This document shows positions 25,327 through 35,067 of a DNA stretch of 64,000 nucleotides, one piece after another. Source of the stretch: GCA-002700125 sp964434385 (GTDB taxonomy: Bacteria > Chloroflexota > Dehalococcoidia > Lucifugimonadales > Lucifugimonadaceae); NCBI GenBank assembly GCA_964434385.1, contig CAYSUW010000006.1, positions 13,578-77,577 of the forward strand, written 5' to 3'. Within the stretch, counting starts at the first letter, position 1; each line of letters opens with the position of its first letter. A program made the translations under genes and the position numbers. The notes below the pieces were generated by a model. That model ran no database searches, had not been told where the DNA came from, and saw nothing but the letters and a program-made list of their open reading frames with translations.

Positions 25327-25572
25327 TTAGGAATCGTCATTTTCATATTCTTCATTTATTTCTAAATTTAACTCATTAAATTTTTCGTCAGAAATATACC
25401 CAGCTTCATAGTCTGACCTTACTTCGTTCAATATGTTGTTTCTAGTTGATTTATTTTTTGACAAGAAAATTTGCTGTTCTATTTCTTTTTCAAGAATTTT
25501 TTTATTAAATATTGGTATTGCCAATATCAACAGACAAATAATTCCTATAATAGTTCCAATAAAAATATACAT
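25327..25572 (-). CDS. small CcmI-like membrane protein
   Basis: This 81-residue protein has one N-terminal transmembrane helix (residues 3-22) and a soluble helical part. The pattern ILNEVRSDYEAGYISDEKFNEL resembles the N-terminal membrane module of CcmI (Y--L-EL--D---G-----E), but the periplasmic TPR domain of full CcmI is missing. It sits 18 bases after ccmF, where an apocytochrome chaperone would be expected. Annotation as CcmI-like rests on this short motif and on position. Confidence 0.55.
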   Translation of the reverse strand: MYIFIGTIIGIICLLILAIPIFNKKILEKEIEQQIFLSKNKSTRNNILNEVRSDYEAGYISDEKFNELNLEINEEYENDDS

Positions 25573-25590
25573 TCGATTATTATAATTTAC

Positions 25591-27555
25591 TTAATGTTTT
25601 TCTGTCCTAGGCCATAAAGTGAAAATAGCTCCTAAGAAAAATATAGGGCCTGCAAACCAAAGCCAAGAAATAAATGGGTTAATGCTAATTCTAATTAGTA
25701 ATTTGTCGTCTCCTAAAAATTCTGAAGGAACTATATATAAGTCTTCTATTATAGTTGAATGTATTCCTGCTCTTACTGAAGCCATATTGAAAGAAGGGTA
25801 AAGAGCATTAGAGCCTTCTAATTCTGTAATTTTTTTTGAATTATTTGTTTGTTCAGAACTTTGGTTTTTGTAAATATTAAATTTAGCGACTCTTTCAATT
25901 CTGTCAGCAAAATTTTTTGTTTCAATACTAGTTAGTTCTATTTGGTAATTTTGAAAATTAAACAATTTATTTTTTAAAAGAACATGATCAGCTTTTATTT
26001 GATAGAAGTTTGTTCCTATTATTCCCATTGCTAACATTAAAATTGATAAATGAACTATATACCCTCCATGTTTAGTTCTATTTCCGTTGAGCAATTTTAT
26101 AAAAGCAATAATTATATTTTCTTTAAAATGTTTAATTCTATTTCTAGTTCCTATTATCCATTCCTGTAAAATGGTTGCAAAAACTAATGAAACTGATGAG
26201 AATGCCAACACTGCAAGAAAATTATTGCTCAAAAAAACTAAACAAATAATCATACAAAATACTGAAGTTGCAAATGGAAACTTGATACTTCTGATAAAAG
26301 ATTTTGTGGATCCTTCTTTCCAAGGAAGTATAGGTCCTATACTCATTAATAATATTAGAATTAGTAGTAGTGGTCCGTTAACACTATTATAATAGGGTGT
26401 TCCTACTGTTACTGGTTCTTTACCAAATAGTTCTGAGAATAATGGAAACACTAGTCCCCAAAGAGTTACGAATGTTATTGCTAACAATAAGAAATTATTT
26501 ATGAGAAATGAAGATTCTTTTGATAGAAAAGAATCAATTTTTCTAGAATTAAGAAGTTCTGAATATTTCCATAGAAAAATGATTAAAGGGAAAATTATAC
26601 TTAATATCATGAAAGTCAAAAAGATATATCCTAGTGTTGAAGCAGCAAATGAGTGTACAGATACCACTGGCCCTCCTCTATTAATGAACATGCCAAACTG
26701 AGAAAGAACGAAAGCTATATTTATTAAAACTAAATTCCATAATCGAAACATTCCTCGTCTTCTTTGAACAATTAAAGAGTGAATTAATGCAGTAAGAACT
26801 AACCAAGGCATTAATCCAACATTTTCTATAGGATCCCAAGCCCAATATCCACCCCATCCTAGGATTGTATATGCCCACCATGATCCTAGCAGAAGTCCAA
26901 TTCCTAACATTAGCCAAATAATTAATGTTGTTACTCTTATAAACTCTGTGCCTTTATCAGTATAGTTTCCACTGATTAACATACCTGTAGTAATTGCAAA
27001 AGGGATTGAAATTGTAGCTAAACCAGCCATTAATAAAGGAGGATGTGTAAACATTCCTGGATGTTTTAAAAGAGGATTAATACCTCTTCCATCTTGAACT
27101 TGGAATTCAAGTAAAGAAAAAGGATCTGCTAAAAATAACATTACCCCAAGAAAGAATGAAAGAATTCCCATCATAATGATTGTTATATGGGGTACCGATT
27201 CAGGTATTTTCTTTTGAAGGGATTTTATGGACAATAATGAACCCAAAGATATTACTGTTGAGATATAAAGTAGAGAACCTTCATTTCCTGCATATATTGC
27301 TACCCAAGTATAAATCGGTTCCATTAAAAGGTTGCTATGATTATATACATATTTAATGCTGAAATCATGAGTTACAAAAGAGTAAACAAGTAGAAAAATA
27401 CCTATGGAAATTACTGGAAAAGTTAAATATGAACTCCATCTAGCACTAATTTTTAGACCTTCAGTTTTCAAGTTAATACTTATTAGAGAACCCAAAATAG
27501 AATAAAGAGATAAAATGAAACTAATCGTAATACATAATGTTCCTAAAAGAGCCAT
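25591..27555 (-). CDS. ccmF: cytochrome c haem lyase subunit CcmF
   Basis: This 654-residue polytopic membrane protein attaches haem to apocytochrome c in the System I pathway. The haem-handling WWD domain is visible as WGGYWAWDPIENVGLMPW near residue 230. VLSQFGMFINRGGPVVSVHSFA is strongly conserved in CcmF. About 14 hydrophobic segments are expected, and the C-terminal extracytoplasmic loop precedes a final helix. It starts at an ATG one base before the end of ccmH. ccmA, B, C, D and E are not in the window, so they must lie elsewhere or be lost. Confidence 0.95.
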   Translation of the reverse strand: MALLGTLCITISFILSLYSILGSLISINLKTEGLKISARWSSYLTFPVISIGIFLLVYSFVTHDFSIKYVYNHSNLLMEPIYTWVAIYAGNEGSLLYISTVISLGSLLSIKSLQKKIPESVPHITIIMMGILSFFLGVMLFLADPFSLLEFQVQDGRGINPLLKHPGMFTHPPLLMAGLATISIPFAITTGMLISGNYTDKGTEFIRVTTLIIWLMLGIGLLLGSWWAYTILGWGGYWAWDPIENVGLMPWLVLTALIHSLIVQRRRGMFRLWNLVLINIAFVLSQFGMFINRGGPVVSVHSFAASTLGYIFLTFMILSIIFPLIIFLWKYSELLNSRKIDSFLSKESSFLINNFLLLAITFVTLWGLVFPLFSELFGKEPVTVGTPYYNSVNGPLLLILILLMSIGPILPWKEGSTKSFIRSIKFPFATSVFCMIICLVFLSNNFLAVLAFSSVSLVFATILQEWIIGTRNRIKHFKENIIIAFIKLLNGNRTKHGGYIVHLSILMLAMGIIGTNFYQIKADHVLLKNKLFNFQNYQIELTSIETKNFADRIERVAKFNIYKNQSSEQTNNSKKITELEGSNALYPSFNMASVRAGIHSTIIEDLYIVPSEFLGDDKLLIRISINPFISWLWFAGPIFFLGAIFTLWPRTEKH

Positions 27556-27556
27556 A

Positions 27557-27967
27557 TTAATAATCTTTTTGCGTATTTGTGAAAGTTTTGATCAAAAATA
27601 ATAATCCTAAAAATATTATTGGTAATACGATTATTGGAACTAACCAAACAGTAAAATAAAAACCTGACTTAGGAGGATTAGAGAGTATAGATGTTCCATA
27701 TTTAGATTGGAAGTATTGAAGGATTTCTTCATTAGTCAAGCCTTCATCTAATTTTATACGGACTATATCTCTCATGTTTTTAGATAATTGAGATTGAGAT
27801 TCAGAGATTGTTTGTCCATCACACACTGGACACATCAAGTTATCGAATAAATATTGAGCTCTACTTTCATTATCATTTAATTGGTTATTACAAAAAATTG
27901 TAAAAAACATCATAAAAGACAAAGATGTTATTTTTAGATGAGACATAGTTTTAAATTTTAATTTCAA
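27557..27967 (-). CDS. ccmH: cytochrome c maturation thiol protein CcmH/CcmL
   Basis: This 136-residue protein has an N-terminal signal/anchor sequence, the redox motif MCPVC (family form LRCxxCQ; here the residue after the second Cys is Asp), a helical region QSQLSKNMRDIVR and a C-terminal transmembrane helix near residues 107-128. CcmH reduces apocytochrome cysteines together with CcmG before haem attachment. The true start may be an internal Met (residue 8 or 19). It is 51 bases downstream of actE, linking complex III genes and maturation genes. Confidence 0.9.
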   Translation of the reverse strand: MKLKFKTMSHLKITSLSFMMFFTIFCNNQLNDNESRAQYLFDNLMCPVCDGQTISESQSQLSKNMRDIVRIKLDEGLTNEEILQYFQSKYGTSILSNPPKSGFYFTVWLVPIIVLPIIFLGLLFLIKTFTNTQKDY

Positions 27968-28019
27968 TTATCTTAATAATAATTCAAATGGGAGAAAAAG
28001 ATTTAAATTCGTGTAAAAA

Positions 28020-28631
28020 TTATTTATTTAAACCATTTTCTTTATCAAGGATGAACTCAGTGATTTGTTTTCTTTCTTCCTTTGATAATACACGTGAAAA
28101 TCCTGGCATAGGACCGAAACCTATCTCAGAAGAAAGCATTTGAGAAATTCTGTTGTAAGCACTATCTGAGTTTCCGTACCTTTCTTCAAGATCGTTTAAT
28201 TGAGGAGGGCTAATATAAGGAGTGCCAGAGCCAGAACCGGGTAGACCTTCTACTTTATTGGTAGAATAATAACTTTTTTGACTAATGATATAATCTTTTG
28301 CTGGACCATCTCCTAACCCCTCATTGCCATGACAAAAAGAACAATTAACTCTATATAAATCAGAGCCAAGTTCATATTTATATTCGAATGTGTTAATAGT
28401 CATATCATATTGATTTTCAGTTCCTTTTTCAGAAAAAACTACAGCTCCCGGAGCAGGTTTTAATCTAGGCGTTTCCTGTGATTTATGTGCTGGGCTGTAA
28501 TGCATTTCAGAAAACAACTCTATCGGGTATGTAGTGCTTTGAGTTATCCCACTTTGACATGTGGGAGCTAGAGTAAATAACCCTGTTAATAAAATTATTA
28601 AAATATTGATTTTGATAGAATTTTTTTTCAT
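28020..28631 (-). CDS. actE: monohaem cytochrome c, alternative complex III subunit ActE
   Basis: This 203-residue exported cytochrome has a signal peptide ending in a Cys-containing stretch (TLAPTCQSG), so it may be a lipoprotein. One haem site, CSFCH, lies near residue 98 and is followed by GNEGLGDGPA. The axial Met is probably in GFGPMPGFS near residue 173. ActE carries electrons from the complex to downstream acceptors. It lies 10 bases after actD in the operon order typical of alternative complex III. Confidence 0.88.
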   Translation of the reverse strand: MKKNSIKINILIILLTGLFTLAPTCQSGITQSTTYPIELFSEMHYSPAHKSQETPRLKPAPGAVVFSEKGTENQYDMTINTFEYKYELGSDLYRVNCSFCHGNEGLGDGPAKDYIISQKSYYSTNKVEGLPGSGSGTPYISPPQLNDLEERYGNSDSAYNRISQMLSSEIGFGPMPGFSRVLSKEERKQITEFILDKENGLNK

Positions 28632-28641
28632 TTACAATAAT

Positions 28642-29151
28642 TTATGCTTCTTTTGTTTCTAAAGCTCCACAATCTGAAAATACTTTTTTAGCTTTTGACA
28701 GATCTTCTTCTTCTTTACAGTTTACGACTACTCCTATCAATCCTTCTGTAATTCTAGTGTCGTATGCCCCAATATTAAATTTTGGAAGCCTAGACTCAAA
28801 AATGATTCCCACTACTGTAGTAACTACTGCGGACAACATTGTCATTTCATACATAATTATCAGCATAGCAAATATTGATAATATCGGTTTCCCCCCAGTT
28901 ACTAATGGATAAGCTATTTGTGTAGCTGTAGTGAGGAATATAGATAGAGTTAATCCTACTATTGCTCCAAACAATGGGAATCTAAATAATCTATGTTGAG
29001 GTACATGTTCCCCAAAAGTTCCTTCAGGATATGGAGTTCCAGTTAATACATCACATTCATGTGATTCAAATCCAGCATTATGAAGACCATCTAAAGCATC
29101 AGCTCCTTGGTCTGGTGTATCGAATAAACCTAATATGCTTTTTTTAGACAT
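28642..29151 (-). CDS. actD: alternative complex III subunit ActD (DUF3341)
   Basis: This 169-residue protein of the DUF3341 family has two transmembrane helices (about residues 60-82 and 95-118). The N-terminus ILGLFDTPDQGADAL and the H-(V)-P region (GEHVPQHRLFRFPLFGAIVG) are family marks. It anchors the peripheral part of alternative complex III to the membrane. It begins 15 bases after the actC stop. Confidence 0.9.
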   Translation of the reverse strand: MSKKSILGLFDTPDQGADALDGLHNAGFESHECDVLTGTPYPEGTFGEHVPQHRLFRFPLFGAIVGLTLSIFLTTATQIAYPLVTGGKPILSIFAMLIIMYEMTMLSAVVTTVVGIIFESRLPKFNIGAYDTRITEGLIGVVVNCKEEEDLSKAKKVFSDCGALETKEA

Positions 29152-29166
29152 TATAACTCCTTGATT

Positions 29167-30553
29167 TTAGTCATCTTCTCTATATATTACTGGGACAGTA
29201 GCTCTTCCTATTTTAGTTTCAGATGTAAACACTTGACTCTCTTTAGTTTCAAAGAGAGGAATAAGTGGAAAAAATCTAGCGAAAAGTAACATTAAGAATG
29301 AAACCCAAGCAAATGACCATATCATAATGTACCATTCTACTAAAGAAGGCGTATAGGCTTCCCATGTAAATGTAAAAGGTTGTTTTCTAGCTAGCCCTGG
29401 AACGACAATTAAGAATCTTTCTAACCACATTCCTACGTTAACTAAGATTGAGGTCCAGAACATTATAACTATATTATTTCGAGCTTTTTTAAATATCCAA
29501 AATCCTACAGGTATAATATATCCAGTAAAAAGAAATATTATAAATAATAAGTTCCACGGCCAAGTAAATATTTGCATTTCTCTTAATGCTATTTCTGGTG
29601 CTTCACGACCATAAACAGAGAAAATTAATTCTAGGAAAGTACATCCTAACCAAGCTGTTGCGACTACTATTAAAAGTCTTGCTAACGCATCAAAATGCTC
29701 TGGGCGTATATGATTGTTCCATTTCCATAACCATCTCATTAATGCCATCATAGTTACTACAGCTGATACTCCTGAATGAACAGCCCCTATAACAAAGTAT
29801 GGAGCAAATATTGTTGAGTGCCATCCTTCAACTGATGGAGTGATTGCGAAGTCCCAAGAAACTATTGAATGAACAGAAACAAATATTGGAAGCATAAGAG
29901 CAGATNNNNNNNNNNAAAATTCCTGCAACAGTTTGCAATAACCACTGTCTAGGATTTCCTCTCCATCCTAGAGCTAAGACAGTATACATAACTTTTTGCC
30001 ATCCTGTTGTTCTGTCTCTTAAGACGGCTAAATCAGGGATTAGGGCAACGTATAAGAATAATGTGCTACCTGTTAAATAGGTTCCGATAGCAATGGGATC
30101 CCAAAACAAAGGAGATCTAATATTTGGCCAAATACCTCTAGAAAAATCGTAGGGAAGTAGCCAATATGCAATTCTCCAAGGTCTTCCAGCATGCATTAAA
30201 GGAAAGAATAATGCTGTTAATAACGAAAATACAGTAAGTAATTCAGCAGCTCTTGTTACTGGTCTTCTCCATTCTGCTTGAGTCAATCTAAGAATTGCAG
30301 AAATCATTATGCCTGCATGACTAATTCCTACCCAAAAAACAAAAGTTGTGATAAATAAACCCCAATATACAGGTCTTCCTAAACCAGTAACTCCTAACCC
30401 TGTATTAAACATATATAGGATTGTTGCAAAACCAGTAACTACAAAAAATCCTAAGAATATCATTGTAGGTATGTACCATTTAGGTGTTTTAAGGTTACCT
30501 GATAATAATTCCTGATTTATTTGCTTTTGATCTAATTTTCTTCTTTGTTGCAT
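29167..30553 (-). CDS. actC: alternative complex III membrane subunit ActC (NrfD family), interrupted by Ns
   Basis: This NrfD/PsrC-type quinol-binding membrane subunit has 10 expected helices. The N-terminal part (30553 to 29916) contains HAGIMISAILRL and AEWRRPVTRAAE, and the C-terminal part contains VSVHSIVSWDFA and GWHSTIFAPYFV. The 10 Ns at 29906-29915 put the two parts in different frames. Dropping them restores one frame of 458 residues and the sequence GILSALMLP, which fits the family at that position. So the gene is very probably intact in the organism. It lies between the second NrfD gene and actD. Confidence 0.9.
29906..29915. other. assembly gap of 10 Ns
   Basis: A run of exactly 10 Ns inside actC. 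The flanking bases join without loss or gain to keep the reading frame, so the true gap is probably zero bases. Confidence 0.95.
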
Positions 30554-30566
30554 TCTAATCTAATCC

Positions 30567-31946
30567 TTAATCTGGTTTTCCAATTGCAGTAACATGTGTT
30601 CTCACATATTTAACTACTTTAGTTAATAAGAGTGATTGATGTGTCTCCCAAACTGAAACAAGTGGGAGTATTCTTGTTGAAAGTATAAAGATCAATGCAC
30701 TCAAAGATACTAATCCTATAAAAACTATAATATCTGCCACAGAAGGAGCCATAAATTGAGGGAAATTTTCTTCAGGAACAAATTTTTTGTGAATTACCTC
30801 GTTAGAATATGTAGACCAAGAAATCACAAATATTCGTATTCTATCTAAAAGGACACCTATTAAAACGAGACAAGCTACTATTGCTAAGGCTGGTATACTT
30901 TTTCTTACAGGATTCCAAACTAATATCCACCAAGGCACAAAGAATTCCAAGAAAAATGCTCCAAGAAAAACGGGTAGATAAGGGCCTATAATCAATAAAT
31001 TGATTACCATTTGATCGCTTGCAGATCTTCCATACCAAAAAACAATGAATGCTGAGTAAAAGAAATAAAACCAAAGTACGGTTGTGGCTAGTTGTAGTTT
31101 TGAAAGAGCCCAAAATTGAGGTATTTTAATATAGTTTTCCATTCCCCAGTATTTTCTAGCAAAAAACATAGTAAGAATACAAATAGCTATTCCTGATTGT
31201 AGAGAAGTCATTGCGTGATACATAGGAAATATTGCATCTTTCCATCCTGCAACTAAACTTAAAGCAAAATCCACACTAAACAAGAAATTTACAAACATTA
31301 ATAATAAGAAATAAAAAGTGCCCATCATTCCTATTCGCATTTTTAAAGATTTCCATTGTCTGTCAGTACCTATAAATCCTCGTGACAGTGATTTACCCAG
31401 TCTTTTTCTCCAGCCAGTTCCATGATCTCTCATTGCTGCTAAATCAGGGATACTTGACGAATATAACAATCCTAGTCCACATAATGTTAATCCAAAAATT
31501 GATAATGCAAACCATACGTGAGGTGAATAGTTAGTAGCTTCAAACCATATTGATCTTCTTCTAGTTTCATCAACAATTAAAGGAGGGAGTGCGAATATGA
31601 GTGGAATGGATGCTATAGCTGTGACAATTCCTACAACTGAAAAAAGACTTGCGATTCTTGTTATTGGTCTCACCCAATCTGCTTTTGCTATTGTAGGTGC
31701 TATTGCTACCATTGGAGCTGCACCAGCAGTAGTAAGGAGAAAGGAGATTGTAGCAGCATAATAACCCCAGGCTGATTTATCTTCAAAACCATTAAGGATT
31801 TTCAGTACTATACCTATAATCCCCAAAATGCTTAATACTGATAGTATCATTACAATTAAAGTGACTTTCTTAGGAGCTATAGTAGTAGTAGTAATTAACT
31901 CCCTTGTAGATTTTGAATATTTGGTGTTATTTGTTTCAGTAACCAT
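30567..31946 (-). CDS. second NrfD-family membrane subunit of alternative complex III (ActC/ActF-like)
   Basis: This 459-residue polytopic protein is a paralogue of ActC. It has ADWVRPITRIAS (compare AEWRRPVTRAAE in ActC), SSIPDLAAMRDHGTGWRKRL, and FSVDFALSLVAGW in place of VSWDFA. About ten hydrophobic segments are visible. In known complexes ActC and ActF are two such subunits, usually separated by actD and actE; here the two lie in tandem, 13 bases apart. I call it ActC/ActF-like because the order does not settle which is which. It follows the Fe-S subunit by two bases. Confidence 0.82.
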   Translation of the reverse strand: MVTETNNTKYSKSTRELITTTTIAPKKVTLIVMILSVLSILGIIGIVLKILNGFEDKSAWGYYAATISFLLTTAGAAPMVAIAPTIAKADWVRPITRIASLFSVVGIVTAIASIPLIFALPPLIVDETRRRSIWFEATNYSPHVWFALSIFGLTLCGLGLLYSSSIPDLAAMRDHGTGWRKRLGKSLSRGFIGTDRQWKSLKMRIGMMGTFYFLLLMFVNFLFSVDFALSLVAGWKDAIFPMYHAMTSLQSGIAICILTMFFARKYWGMENYIKIPQFWALSKLQLATTVLWFYFFYSAFIVFWYGRSASDQMVINLLIIGPYLPVFLGAFFLEFFVPWWILVWNPVRKSIPALAIVACLVLIGVLLDRIRIFVISWSTYSNEVIHKKFVPEENFPQFMAPSVADIIVFIGLVSLSALIFILSTRILPLVSVWETHQSLLLTKVVKYVRTHVTAIGKPD

Positions 31947-31948
31947 TT

Positions 31949-32683
31949 CTAGTGATGTGTTCCTTCTTCTTTATCATGATCTATCTTAGCCAAATAAAAT
32001 ATATTTGGAGAAGTTTGTAGATTATCAAGTAATGTGTAAGATCTTTTGTCATTTTTCATTTTAGAAACTCTACTGTTCTCATCTTTTTGATTTCCAAAAA
32101 CAAGGGCATCAGTAGGACAGGCATCTACACAAGCTGAAGAAATGTCACCATCTTTTAATTCTTCTCCATTTTTCTTGGCATTTCTTGTAGATCTTCTGAT
32201 TCTTTGAATACACATAGTGCATTTTTCCATAATCCCTCTAGATCTTACAGTAACATCAGGATTAAGATGGTTTTTTAAACTTTCTGGCCATTCTGGTTCC
32301 CAATAATTAAAAAATCTTACTAAGTAAGGACAACCGTTAGCGCAATATCTAGTACCTACACATCTATTGTAAACTTGAACGTTTAAACCTTCAGTTGTGT
32401 GATAAGTAGCATAGACAGGACATACTGGTTCACAAGGAGCATTATCACAATGCTGACAGAGTATGGGAATGAATTTTGCTTTCACATCTGGAAATTCTCC
32501 TTCCCAATATCTTTCTACTCTTATCCATTCAATAGCCCTAGCATTTTTGAAATTTTTCTCAGTATTAATTGGAATATTATTTTCAGATTGACAAGCTAAT
32601 ACACATGCTTGACAGCCAGTACATTTATCGATGTCTACAGCCATTCCCCATTTAAATTTACTTTCTTTATTCTCGGTTACCAT
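31949..32683 (-). CDS. actB: alternative complex III iron-sulfur subunit (ActB C-terminal part, separate gene)
   Basis: This 244-residue ferredoxin-like protein has four cysteine clusters: CTGCQACVLAC near residue 21, CQHCDNAPCEPVCP near 76, CVGTRYCANGCPY near 106, and CTMC...CVDACP near 156 and 185. These match the Fe-S half of ActB, which passes electrons from the quinol site to the cytochromes. In many organisms ActB is one fused protein of about 1000 residues; here the Fe-S half is encoded separately, 14 bases after the molybdopterin-like half. Confidence 0.9.
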   Translation of the reverse strand: MVTENKESKFKWGMAVDIDKCTGCQACVLACQSENNIPINTEKNFKNARAIEWIRVERYWEGEFPDVKAKFIPILCQHCDNAPCEPVCPVYATYHTTEGLNVQVYNRCVGTRYCANGCPYLVRFFNYWEPEWPESLKNHLNPDVTVRSRGIMEKCTMCIQRIRRSTRNAKKNGEELKDGDISSACVDACPTDALVFGNQKDENSRVSKMKNDKRSYTLLDNLQTSPNIFYLAKIDHDKEEGTHH

Positions 32684-32697
32684 TTATTCATCTTCTA

Positions 32698-35052
32698 TTA
32701 TTTTTTATCCTTAAATTTATCCTTAAATGTTTCTTCCAGATGTTCTTCATGTGCTTCATGGAGAGCATCATCCGCTGATTGATTTGGTCCCACTGTTAAA
32801 ATTGGCACACCTGGTTCTACCGCAACTGCTCCACCAGGTAGAGTACCTTCAAATTTAGCAATTGTTTTTGAATCATCTGTTTTTCTAATGGTAGCAATAT
32901 TTTGAGCCCAGGAAAAAGTGTTTTTGTCTAGATCAGGATCACATATTTTCAACACATTCACGCCTCTTCCTTCAGCATATCTACCAGAAAATTTATGACC
33001 TAGTCCTATTGGTACCCCAATAACTTTAGGATGGACTGCAGGATGAGGAAAAACTGGTAGAGTAATTTTTCCGTTTGATGTAGTTAATTCAATCAAATCT
33101 CCTAGTTCTAAATCAAGAATTTTTGCTGTATTGGGGTTCATTTCAGCCCAGGTGTCCCAAGCTATTGTCGTTATGGGATCTGGAACTCCCTGTGCCCAAG
33201 GGCTAGCAGCTGTCCTTCCATCTAAGAGTGAATTTGATAAGAATGGTATTAAATAGAATTCTTTATCTCCTAAATTAGTAATAGAATTATTATTAATGAT
33301 ATTCACCACATTATTTTTCGGTGTATTCCCAGAATTATTTAATTTAAAGTTTACGTTCCACCATCCCCCTCTAGAAAGGATACCTTCGAGGAACTGATTT
33401 TCATTAGAAGCTACAACTGATCCTTCTTTTTTCAAATTAGTTTTTGAAAAAAGTTCACTGGTGAATTTTTCTATAAGATCTTTATAGTTTTTTACTCCAA
33501 TCATTGGATCAGAAAAAGATATTAAAATATCGTAAAAACTTTTAGAATCATATACATTAATATCATCTTTAGGAGTCGGAGACTTTACTACTGGTTGTTG
33601 AAATAATAATGTTTGATATCCCATTAAGGGCTCTGGTATGTCCATGCCCCAATCTTCCATTGAATTGTTTTCCGGTAGAATCAAATCAGAAGCTGCAGCA
33701 GTATCATCAAAGATTGTAGAAAAACATACTTTAAGTTTTATAGAATCTAGAGCTTTTGAAAAATCATAAGAACTTCCATGAATTATATTGGAACCCCTTA
33801 AAATCAATAAATCTTTTTCTCCTGATTCCCAACTAAGAATTTCTTCTTTCCATTCTTTTGAGTCATTAGCGTAAGATGAGTCTATAATATTCAAAGTTGA
33901 GTTTTCGTCAGAAACCTTAAATTCTTTGATAGGAGGTTCGGGGTTAAACAAAATTCCCCCTTTTGTTTCAACTGAATTTGTTAAATAATTTAATGCGTAT
34001 ACTATTGACATTGTGTCCGCACTATCTTTATAACCCTCTAATGTTCCTCCACCAACAAACAAAACTTTATCTCCATTATATTCTTGTATCTTTTTTAGGA
34101 CGTATTCAATGTCATGCTCTGATAATCCGGTTGTCTGATTAAGATACTCTTCTGTATAAAAACTTAGGTCAATGTCACCAATTAAACTTTTAAATTTATT
34201 AATTGCATTAGATGTAACTAATCCTTGAGATATTATTTTGTTAGCGATAGTTAAAGCAAAGATATTTTCTGTTCCTGGGATAGGGCAAATCCATTTATCT
34301 GCATTTGCTGATGTAAGTGACATTCTAGGCTCTACAGATATTAATTTTCCGTGATTATTTTTTAATTTACCAAATTTTGTTTTGTATTGAATCGGCCCCC
34401 AAGTTCCTAAAAAGTCTAAGCCAAAAGATATTATTAAGTTTGAATTTTCAATGTCGAAATAAGGTAATCTATCTTGATCAAAAACAAGTTTCATGGTTTT
34501 GTTCAATAAGCCTTGATTAATTGAGTCGAATTTCAAATGTTTTACTGAATTATAGTTTGCAAAAGACTCAACTATAGAACCATTTAACCCCCGTAAAGGG
34601 CTTGTAACAATAGTAGATTTTCCTTTTGAGTCATTTATACCTTTTTCTAATATTGAAAGGGCAGATTTCCAAGTTATTGGTTTATGAGTCCCATTCTTAG
34701 TTCTCTTGAATAAAGGAGTAGTAATTCTATCAGGATGGTAAAGCATTTGAAGATTAGTTTCAGATACTACACTTTGTTTACCTAAGTTGTTGGGGAAGTC
34801 AGGATTTCCAGCAATCTTTTTTGCCCTTCCTTCCATTACTCTCACAATTACACTTTCTCCAAAACTAGAAATTCCACAAGATGTTGCATACCATTGGTCC
34901 TCACCTCTAACTAAATCTTCAGGCATATCTAAAGGACTTTCTACTATAAGTTCATCTTCAGGTACTCCGCATGCTTCAAAAATTACAGCTCCTGTAGCTG
35001 TAGCACCAAGTAGTCCTAAAAATTTTCTTCTAGAAAGGTTACTTTTATTCAT
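32698..35052 (-). CDS. actB: alternative complex III molybdopterin-oxidoreductase-like subunit (ActB N-terminal part)
   Basis: This 784-residue protein begins with a Tat signal (SRRKFLGLLGATATGAVIF) followed by a Cys that may carry a lipid. It has the fold of molybdopterin oxidoreductases, as in ActB, but ActB proteins carry no Mo cofactor. The CxxC cluster normally near the N-terminus is reduced to WYATSCG here, which supports a structural role. A dinucleotide-binding-like C-terminal domain is visible around residues 610-700 (ELGDLIELTTSNG). The charged tail near the end is family-atypical. It follows actA by 15 bases. Confidence 0.88.
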   Translation of the reverse strand: MNKSNLSRRKFLGLLGATATGAVIFEACGVPEDELIVESPLDMPEDLVRGEDQWYATSCGISSFGESVIVRVMEGRAKKIAGNPDFPNNLGKQSVVSETNLQMLYHPDRITTPLFKRTKNGTHKPITWKSALSILEKGINDSKGKSTIVTSPLRGLNGSIVESFANYNSVKHLKFDSINQGLLNKTMKLVFDQDRLPYFDIENSNLIISFGLDFLGTWGPIQYKTKFGKLKNNHGKLISVEPRMSLTSANADKWICPIPGTENIFALTIANKIISQGLVTSNAINKFKSLIGDIDLSFYTEEYLNQTTGLSEHDIEYVLKKIQEYNGDKVLFVGGGTLEGYKDSADTMSIVYALNYLTNSVETKGGILFNPEPPIKEFKVSDENSTLNIIDSSYANDSKEWKEEILSWESGEKDLLILRGSNIIHGSSYDFSKALDSIKLKVCFSTIFDDTAAASDLILPENNSMEDWGMDIPEPLMGYQTLLFQQPVVKSPTPKDDINVYDSKSFYDILISFSDPMIGVKNYKDLIEKFTSELFSKTNLKKEGSVVASNENQFLEGILSRGGWWNVNFKLNNSGNTPKNNVVNIINNNSITNLGDKEFYLIPFLSNSLLDGRTAASPWAQGVPDPITTIAWDTWAEMNPNTAKILDLELGDLIELTTSNGKITLPVFPHPAVHPKVIGVPIGLGHKFSGRYAEGRGVNVLKICDPDLDKNTFSWAQNIATIRKTDDSKTIAKFEGTLPGGAVAVEPGVPILTVGPNQSADDALHEAHEEHLEETFKDKFKDKK

Positions 35053-35067
35053 TTATTTTGTGTTCTC

